Part shown: positions 24,117-27,886 of the stretch, one piece after another | Position numbering within the stretch: position 1 is the stretch's first letter | Layout: each line of letters opens with the position of its first letter | NCBI GenBank assembly: GCA_016928125.1 | Contig: JAFGLK010000105.1 | Coordinates: 1-27,886, forward strand | Direction of reading: 5' to 3' | Length of the DNA stretch: 27,886 nucleotides | Source of the DNA: Anaerolineae bacterium | Lineage (GTDB): Bacteria; Chloroflexota; Anaerolineae; UBA1429 | Position numbers and translations under genes: made by a program | The notes under the pieces: generated by a model | What the model saw: only the letters and a program-made list of their open reading frames with translations | The model's database searches: none | What the model was told of the DNA's origin: nothing

Positions 24117-25013
24117 TCACTTGCCTCCCAGCACGGCGGTACAGGCCGCATACATGACCTCCACCGGCGCCCGAGCGCCTGTCCAGCACTCGAAGGCCTC
24201 AGCGCCCTGATGCACCAGCATGCCCAAGCCGTCCGCAGCACGTGCGCCCGCTGCCCGAGCATGCCGCATCAGCTGCGTCTCGCGCGGGTTATAGATCAGA
24301 TCGAAACAGAAAGCCTCGCTCGGAAAAGGCATAGCCTCTGGCCAGGGCGACGCATCCACCTGCGGCCACATACCCAGCGGCGTCGCGTTGATCACCAGCT
24401 GAACCTCTGCGCTGTACTGCCCTAGATGAGACTCATTCAACGGATAGGCCGCGAAACGCGCCTCGGGCAGGGCCTGCGACAGCTCGCGGGCGAGTTCAAC
24501 AGCGCGCCCAAGTGTGCGGTTCAGGATCGCCACCTGGGCGCCCACGCTTCCCAACGCATAGACCACGGCCCGCGCTGCACCGCCTGCGCCGAGAACCAAC
24601 GCGCTACAGCCTTGAGGCTCAAAGCCCGCCTCGCGGAGCGCCCTCAGGAACCCGCCGACATCGGTGTTGTGCCCGAGGATGCGGTCATCTTCGAACGTGA
24701 TCGTGTTGACAGCGCCGATGGCTCTGGCCGCAGGCGAAAGCTCATCCAGCAGAGCGTAGACGGCCTGCTTGTGCGGCACGGTCACGTTCAGGCCCTTGAG
24801 CCCCAATGCGCGCGCGCCCAACACGGCCTCACTGACTCGCGCCGGGCGGACGGGCAGCGGAACGTAGCACCAGGGCAAGCCCAATGCGCGAAAGGCGGCA
24901 TTATGCATGGGCGGCGATACGCTGTGCTCCACAGGCCAGCCGATGACGCCCACCACGCACGTGCTGCCGAGAATCGGGAAGACCGGCCCAGAGTGAGTTT
25001 GGCGTTCTTGCAC
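24117..25013 (-). CDS. aroE: Shikimate dehydrogenase
   Basis: A 298-residue NADPH-dependent enzyme of shikimate step 4. The substrate site shows SVSPPMHNAAF (31-41), NVTVPHK with catalytic K82, and GHNTDVGGF with D118; the cofactor site shows VLGAGGAARAVVYAL (140-154) and NRTLGRA, whose Arg after Asn favours NADP. The start is GTG 25013, directly after the aroA stop, with GGAGGAG 6 bases upstream. The first ~18 residues precede the conserved domain (VVGVIGWPVEHS), so a later start is possible. Confidence 0.95.
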   Translation of the reverse strand: MQERQTHSGPVFPILGSTCVVGVIGWPVEHSVSPPMHNAAFRALGLPWCYVPLPVRPARVSEAVLGARALGLKGLNVTVPHKQAVYALLDELSPAARAIGAVNTITFEDDRILGHNTDVGGFLRALREAGFEPQGCSALVLGAGGAARAVVYALGSVGAQVAILNRTLGRAVELARELSQALPEARFAAYPLNESHLGQYSAEVQLVINATPLGMWPQVDASPWPEAMPFPSEAFCFDLIYNPRETQLMRHARAAGARAADGLGMLVHQGAEAFECWTGARAPVEVMYAACTAVLGGK

Positions 25014-26309
25014 TCAGGCTCCTCCAACCAGCGCATCCAGGCAGGCTTCGAACTCGGGAAAGGAATCGGGGATGCATTCGGCCTGCCCGATGATCGTTTC
25101 GTCGCGCGCCACCAGGCCCGCGATCGCCAGGGTAAGGGCCAGCCGGTGATCTCCTCCACTCTCTACGCGAGCCCCGCGAAGAGGCGTCGGCCCTTCGACA
25201 TCAAAGCCGTCGGGGCGCTCCTCGATAGAAGCGCCCAGCGTGCGCAACGTCTCCACCGTGGTGGCAATCCGATCGGTTTCCTTGAGCCGCAGCTCCGCCG
25301 CATCGCGCACACGAGTGACACCCTCAGCCTGGGTCGCAGCCAAAGCCAGGATGGGAAATTCGTCGATCATGCGCGGCACGATGGCGCCCCCAACCTCCAC
25401 GCCCTTGAGAGACTTGGCTCGAATCCAGAGGTCGGCCACAGGCTCGCCCCCTTGATCGCGCTCGTTCATGGTCACGATCTCGGCGCCCATCTGGCGCAAG
25501 ATCTCCAACAGACCTGTGCGCGTGGGGTTGACGCCGATATTCCAGAGTGTGATCTCACTATGGGGCAACAGGCATGCCCCGGCGATGAAAAAGGCCGCCG
25601 AAGAGAAATCGCCAGGAACGACTGTATCCAACGCGGCCAGATGATCCACCGGGCCTAGTAGCGTGTGCTGCAGGCCCGGGCTCTCCACCACGGCGCCGCG
25701 CGCCGTCAGCATGCGCTCCGTGTGATCGCGCGAAGGGCCCGGCTCGATGACCGTGGTCCGCCCTGCTGCATACAGCCCAGCCAGCAAAACGCATGACTTG
25801 ACCTGCGCACTGGCCATGGGTAGAGCGTAATCGATCCCCTGGAGCTGCGAGCCGATGATGCTCAGAGGGGGCAATCGGCCCGACTGGCGCCCCCAGATTC
25901 GTGCTCCCATCTGGCGCAAGGGCGTTGTCACCCGATCCATAGGGCGCCGATTGAGCTGCTCGCTGCCCATGAGCACGCTGTAGAACGATTGCCCCGCCAG
26001 ACAGCCCGCCATGAGGCGCATGGTCGTCCCTGAGCGGACGCAGTCCAGGATCCGGTTGGGTTCCTGCCACCCGAAGGGCCCGCGGCCTTGCACCACCAGC
26101 TCATCGATGCCGCGCTCCTCGATCGGCACGCCCAGGGCCAGCAGGCAATCCATCGTGGCTCGACAGTCTCCCCCGTCCAGATATCCTTTGATGCGCGAGC
26201 TACCGTTCGACAAGGCGCCGAGCAACAGGGCGCGATGGGTGATGGATTTATCTCCCGGGACATGGGTCTCCCCACGCAAGGCGGATGCGTGACGTATCGT
26301 CAAGTTCAT
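25014..26309 (-). CDS. aroA: 3-phosphoshikimate 1-carboxyvinyltransferase (EPSP synthase)
   Basis: A 431-residue enzyme of shikimate step 6, joining PEP to shikimate-3-phosphate. Signatures: PGDKSITHRALLLGAL (18-33) with K21, S22 and R27 for substrate binding, RSGTTMRLMAG, and the C-terminal RLKETDRIATT. Length is usual. ATG 26309 overlaps the tyrA stop by ATGA and has a perfect Shine-Dalgarno AAAGGAGGT (26316-26324) 6 bases upstream. A 75-codon open extension upstream lies inside tyrA and is not translated. Confidence 0.96.
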   Translation of the reverse strand: MNLTIRHASALRGETHVPGDKSITHRALLLGALSNGSSRIKGYLDGGDCRATMDCLLALGVPIEERGIDELVVQGRGPFGWQEPNRILDCVRSGTTMRLMAGCLAGQSFYSVLMGSEQLNRRPMDRVTTPLRQMGARIWGRQSGRLPPLSIIGSQLQGIDYALPMASAQVKSCVLLAGLYAAGRTTVIEPGPSRDHTERMLTARGAVVESPGLQHTLLGPVDHLAALDTVVPGDFSSAAFFIAGACLLPHSEITLWNIGVNPTRTGLLEILRQMGAEIVTMNERDQGGEPVADLWIRAKSLKGVEVGGAIVPRMIDEFPILALAATQAEGVTRVRDAAELRLKETDRIATTVETLRTLGASIEERPDGFDVEGPTPLRGARVESGGDHRLALTLAIAGLVARDETIIGQAECIPDSFPEFEACLDALVGGA

Positions 26310-27178
26310 TGATAGACCTCCTTTCTTCGACGGCGCGCGGCCTCCAGGATCAGCCGCAGGCTCTGCAGGTCCTCTACCCGGAGCAAAGACTCGATCTCGG
26401 CTAGCTGACTCTGCGCTTGGTGCAACGCCTTCAGGATAGGCATGCGGTTGGTGGCCAGGATGTCCAGCATCATCGGAATGCTGCCCGCCGCCACGCGACT
26501 GGTATCTCGAAAGCCTCCCGCCGCCAGCTCCCACATCAGACCATCGCCCTGGTCCAATTGCTCAGCCGCTGCCACAAGGGTTACAGCCAAGAGATAGGGC
26601 AGATGGCTGATGGCAGCAACCAAGCCATCATGCTGCTGAGCGTCCAGCACCAGTGGACGGGCGCCGACGGCCAGCACCAGTTCGCGCGCCAGGTCAAAGG
26701 CCCGCGCTGACGTGCGCTCGAGCGGCACGAGCACAAAGGTCCTGTCTCGGTAGAGGTCGGGCTCGGCCATGGTAAGGCCTGAGGACTCTTTGCCGCACAT
26801 CGGGTGGGCGCCAACTGGCTGCACGTGCGCCGGCAGGTGCCGCATCGCCTGACAGATGGCCCCTTTGGTGCTGCCCACGTCCATCAGCACAGCATCGGGC
26901 TTGAGCCAGGGCCCGATGGTCTCGATCTTCTCCAGGATATCTCTGACCGGCGTGGCCAACACAACCAGATCCGCCTCCTGCACGCCTGCTTTGAGGTCCT
27001 CGGTGCCCTCATCGATGAAGCGCAGCATCCTGGCTGTGGCCAACGTGACCTGCCGACGGGCCACCCCGACAATCTTGCGGCAGGCGCCGGCCGTGCTCAG
27101 CGCAGCAGCCAGCGATCCTCCCATGAGACCCAACCCGACGATCGTCACCTGAGCCTGGGCCAGAAAGTCAGCCTCCAT
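26306..27178 (-). CDS. tyrA: Prephenate dehydrogenase
   Basis: A 290-residue NAD-dependent enzyme of tyrosine synthesis, oxidising prephenate to 4-hydroxyphenylpyruvate. The N-terminal Rossmann motif is VTIVGLGLMGGSLAAAL (11-27); LMDVGSTKGAI, PVGAHPMCGKESSG and the helical C-terminal half with AAISHLPYLLAVTLV and ELAAGGFRDTSRVAAG are diagnostic. There is no chorismate-mutase or ACT domain. ATG 27178 follows the DAHP synthase gene by 5 bases. Its presence puts the first tyrosine-specific step under the same control as chorismate supply. Confidence 0.94.
   Translation of the reverse strand: MEADFLAQAQVTIVGLGLMGGSLAAALSTAGACRKIVGVARRQVTLATARMLRFIDEGTEDLKAGVQEADLVVLATPVRDILEKIETIGPWLKPDAVLMDVGSTKGAICQAMRHLPAHVQPVGAHPMCGKESSGLTMAEPDLYRDRTFVLVPLERTSARAFDLARELVLAVGARPLVLDAQQHDGLVAAISHLPYLLAVTLVAAAEQLDQGDGLMWELAAGGFRDTSRVAAGSIPMMLDILATNRMPILKALHQAQSQLAEIESLLRVEDLQSLRLILEAARRRRKEVYQ
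26316..26324 (-). promoter_or_regulatory. aroA: Perfect ribosome binding site of aroA
   Basis: AAAGGAGGT on the minus strand, 6 bases ahead of the aroA ATG and inside the end of tyrA. It fixes the aroA start and suggests independent re-initiation rather than coupling alone. Confidence 0.85.
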
Positions 27179-27183
27179 GACGG

Positions 27184-27886
27184 CTATCCAAGGCTGCGCC
27201 CTACCGCCTGAGCCACCAGCCGAAGCTTGTCCATCATCTCGACAAAGCGATCCGTACGCAACGACTGGGCACCATCGCAGAGCGCCTTATCGGGATGGGG
27301 GTGGACCTCAACCAGCAGCCCATCGGCGCCCGCCGCGATGCTGGCCATGGACAGCGGCGTGACCCATTCCCAGTTCCCTGTGGCATGGCTGGGATCGACA
27401 ATGACGGGCAGATGCGTGAACTGCTTGAGCACCGGCACAGCGCTCAGGTCTAGCGTATTGCGAGTGTAGGTCTCAAAGGTACGAATGCCGCGCTCGCAGA
27501 GCATGACGCGATAGTTGCCGTGAGACAGGATGTACTCCGCCGACATGAGCAACTCCTCCATGGTCGACATCATCCCACGCTTGAGCAGAACGGGCTTGCC
27601 ACTCTCACCCACGGCATGAAGCAAATTGTAATTCTGCATGTTGCGCGCGCCTACCTGCAGGATGTCCGCGCAGCGCGACACCATCGGCACGAGCTCTGGG
27701 GCCATCACCTCGGTGACGATCGCCAATCCCGTGGCCTCTCTGGCCTCTGCCAGCAGCTCCAGCCCCTCCTCGCCGAGACCTTGGAAGCTATATGGTGAGG
27801 TACGCGGCTTGAAGGCCCCACCGCGCAAAATGTGCACGCCGGCCTCTTTGACAGCCTGGGCAGTCTCCATGAGCTGCTCGCGGCTC
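27184..27886 (-). CDS. aroF: DAHP synthase, class I-beta type, C-terminal part (5' end outside window)
   Basis: The frame is open to the window end, so only the last ~233 residues are seen. They carry [70 protein letters not shown] and [20 protein letters not shown], the pattern of the KDOPS-like class I-beta enzymes found in Bacillus and Thermotoga. It condenses PEP and erythrose-4-phosphate, the first step of the shikimate pathway. Feedback control by an N-terminal ferredoxin-like or chorismate-mutase domain, common in this class, cannot be judged because that end is missing. It is the first aro gene seen here. Confidence 0.94.
   Translation of the reverse strand, partial: SREQLMETAQAVKEAGVHILRGGAFKPRTSPYSFQGLGEEGLELLAEAREATGLAIVTEVMAPELVPMVSRCADILQVGARNMQNYNLLHAVGESGKPVLLKRGMMSTMEELLMSAEYILSHGNYRVMLCERGIRTFETYTRNTLDLSAVPVLKQFTHLPVIVDPSHATGNWEWVTPLSMASIAAGADGLLVEVHPHPDKALCDGAQSLRTDRFVEMMDKLRLVAQAVGRSLG

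Noticed and set aside
24426..25658. A 410-codon plus-strand open frame across aroE and aroA
   Set aside because: Both genes on the other strand are unmistakable; the antisense translation has no family motif and no ribosome site.
1..27886. CRISPR arrays, insertion sequences, tRNA genes, riboswitches
   Set aside because: I looked for regularly spaced repeats, transposase motifs and tRNA-like TTCGA arms in the intergenic regions and saw none that held up; a dedicated RNA search could still find something.

Overview
This is a GC-rich, gene-dense bacterial chromosome segment with no sign of mobile elements. Taken together, an AroK-AroB fusion inside a complete shikimate operon, a ParB-like/tandem-Usp fusion, a DUF2254 membrane protein, an XPF/ERCC4-type nuclease and an ftsZ outside any cell-wall cluster suggest a member of the Chloroflexota (Anaerolineae-like). 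That is inference from gene content and protein style. No rRNA or other decisive marker is present.

Left part (1-7.7 kb): the 3' end of an iron-sulfur aldo/keto reductase runs rightward into a hairpin. It faces a leftward block containing a HerA/FtsK-like ATPase with a C-terminal coiled coil, a poly-gamma-glutamate-hydrolase-like protein directly behind it, an ERCC4/helix-hairpin-helix nuclease, a DUF2254 membrane protein and an HD-domain phosphohydrolase. A 16-bp hairpin and a 17-bp palindrome separate the ATPase pair from the nuclease.

Middle (7.7-15.3 kb): rightward genes encode a rhamnonate-dehydratase-like enolase-superfamily enzyme, then a probable transcription unit of the ParB-like/Usp fusion, a secreted M23-type peptidase, a small methyltransferase and a GT39-like multi-pass glycosyltransferase.

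15.3-19.5 kb: a leftward zinc-ribbon membrane protein and a rightward galT diverge from a shared promoter region. A leftward Zn-dependent alcohol dehydrogenase precedes a small unrecognised protein, and a leftward DksA/TraR-type zinc-finger protein follows. The dehydrogenase, galT and enolase-like genes point to sugar metabolism, each with a good promoter and its own inverted repeat.

19.5-27.9 kb: ftsZ runs rightward from a region shared with the dksA-like gene and ends at a 17-bp stem terminator. From the other side that terminator is reached by a tightly packed leftward operon: DAHP synthase (cut by the window end), tyrA, aroA, aroE, aroC, aroK-aroB fusion and aroQ. This encodes all seven steps from erythrose-4-phosphate plus PEP to chorismate, plus prephenate dehydrogenase, with stop/start overlaps or near-zero gaps throughout. 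No chorismate mutase is visible.

I do not see a clearly new multi-gene system. The most interesting candidates are the ATPase/PGA-hydrolase-like pair beside the ERCC4 nuclease, the ParB-like/Usp fusion, the unrecognised 182-residue protein, and a set of perfect inverted repeats placed on promoters.
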